A stretch of DNA of 64,000 bases from Enterococcus sp. RIT-PI-f (GTDB lineage Bacteria > Bacillota > Bacilli > Lactobacillales > Enterococcaceae): positions 62,001 to 126,000 of the forward strand of contig NZ_LHOX01000012.1 of the NCBI RefSeq assembly GCF_001297065.1, in the 5' to 3' direction. The position numbers and the translations under genes are program-made. Positions 63,209 to 64,000 of the stretch are shown in pieces. The notes beneath the pieces are model-generated. The model was not told the origin of the DNA, ran no database searches, and saw only the letters and a list, made by a program, of their open reading frames with translations. The stretch's first letter is position 1, and each line of letters opens with the position of its first letter.

Positions 63209-64000
63209 TTACATGTTTTTTCCGTGACAATTTTTGAATTTCTTGCCGCTGCCGCAAGGACATGGATCATTCCGTCCGACATTTTTGAAACTTGGCTCTT
63301 GTTTCGCAGGCGCTTCTTCAACACCTTGCGCTTCTCCTTGCGCCACTTGTTCACGTTGCACATTTTGACGGATCTCAGCCTTCATAAATAACCGTGTCAC
63401 TTCATACTCAATCGCGCCAACCATATTTTCAAACATATTGTAGCCTTCTGTTTGGTATTCGACCAGTGGATTGTTTTGTCCATAGGCACGTAAGCCGACA
63501 GACTGACGCAATTGATCCATTGCATCGATGTGGTCCGTCCATTTTGTGTCTACAACACGTAGAATAACAACTTTTTCAAATTCGAGTAATTGTTCTGGAC
63601 TATTCAATTGCTCTTTCTTTTTGTCAAAGACTTCTTGCGCGCGCTGATTCAAATAGTCTTTGATTTCTTGGGCAGATTTTCCTTTGATGCTGTCGATCGA
63701 GATCGTGTCTTCATGTACCAGCGCATTTGCCGCAAAGTCAACGATGCCTTCATAATTCCATTCAGTTTCTTCCAACTGTGTATGGCTGTCAACAACACGG
63801 TTGATCGAACGCTTGACCATATTCATCAATGTTTGTGATAAGTCTTGGTCTTCTTTGATAACTTCTTGTCGTTGGCCATAGATGACTTCCCGCTGTTCCC
63901 GCATCACATCATCATATTGCAAAACGTTCTTCCGTGTATCATAGTTATTGCCTTCTACTCGTTTTTGCGCAGATTCAACTTGTTTTGACAACATCTTGCT
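63209..64000 (-). CDS. secA: Preprotein translocase ATPase SecA (C-terminal part, gene enters from the window edge)
   Basis: SecA drives protein export through SecYEG. About 263 C-terminal residues are visible, from within NBD2/HSD ([38 protein letters not shown]), through the helical wing ([51 protein letters not shown], split here only by the reading), to a linker and the C-terminal zinc motif [14 protein letters not shown]. The start lies beyond base 64000. prfB follows after about 80 bp, the standard firmicute order. Confidence 0.97.
   Translation of the reverse strand, partial: SKMLSKQVESAQKRVEGNNYDTRKNVLQYDDVMREQREVIYGQRQEVIKEDQDLSQTLMNMVKRSINRVVDSHTQLEETEWNYEGIVDFAANALVHEDTISIDSIKGKSAQEIKDYLNQRAQEVFDKKKEQLNSPEQLLEFEKVVILRVVDTKWTDHIDAMDQLRQSVGLRAYGQNNPLVEYQTEGYNMFENMVGAIEYEVTRLFMKAEIRQNVQREQVAQGEAQGVEEAPAKQEPSFKNVGRNDPCPCGSGKKFKNCHGKNM

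Noticed and set aside
1-64000. tRNA, rRNA, tmRNA, RNase P RNA, IS elements or prophage
   Set aside because: I looked for CCA-ended cloverleaf segments, transposase-like proteins, integrases and att-like repeats and saw none.

Overview
The window is a gene-dense chromosomal stretch from a low-to-moderate GC Gram-positive bacterium of the Lactobacillales, most likely Enterococcus. This is judged by eye from the sequence, not from any search. The reasons are the dcw cluster order with an ileS T-box at its end, PBP2x-type PASTA protein, SepF/YlmE/YlmG/YlmH/DivIVA, an E. hirae-like copY-copZ-copB locus, and strong AGGAGG-type ribosome sites. I do not assign a species. Most of the window is core chromosome. 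I see no IS element, prophage, CRISPR array, rRNA or tRNA.

Region 1 to 10.7 kb. On the minus strand lie the 5' part of rimM, two accessory genes (a lipoprotein and an 87-aa membrane protein), then khpA-rpsP. Next come an NADPH-dependent FMN reductase under a perfect dyad, a RibD/DHFR-like reductase, tag, a GntR-ABC-permease operon with an operator on its -10, a membrane-anchored EEP-family protein, a CsbD protein, and the DUF523-ylxM-ffh operon.

Region 10.7 to 23.4 kb. A PhoP/PhoR-like two-component system is followed by a secreted GH25 muramidase with four C-terminal repeats. Then comes a solitary pstS whose upstream region carries four TTTACA elements in 11-bp phase, resembling a Pho box. 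Further on are an aminotransferase, a zinc-finger/LuxR-HTH/DUF2087 regulator, an orphan Phd-like protein, the copper operon copYZB with a cop box, and galM.

Region 23.4 to 39.8 kb. This holds tagO (wall teichoic acid entry), a BrkB-family membrane protein, map, a flavodoxin, a TetR regulator divergent from pepS, an MntR/DtxR-type regulator just upstream of zwf, and a pdxK / ECF S-component / YwlG cluster. It ends with gltD-gltB, preceded by a Fur-box-like site and a separate dyad.

Region 39.8 to 58.8 kb. This is the whole division and cell-wall cluster, transcribed on the minus strand from mraZ to divIVA and ileS: mraZ, rsmH, ftsL, PBP, mraY, murD, murG, divIB, ftsA, ftsZ, ylmE, sepF, ylmG, ylmH, divIVA, ileS. 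Five 10-bp-phased GTGG elements lie at the mraZ promoter. The ileS leader holds a canonical T-box and, downstream of its terminator, three near-perfect 86-bp tandem repeats, the most unusual structure in the window. DUF3397 and DUF4044 small membrane proteins flank the cluster.

Region 58.8 to 64 kb. This holds cls, ftsX-ftsE, prfB with its programmed +1 frameshift, and the 3' end of secA.

No wholly new multi-gene system is evident. The best leads are the ileS-leader repeats, a probable non-AUG start for divIB, the inferred Pho box at the lone pstS, and the Fur-like site at gltBD.
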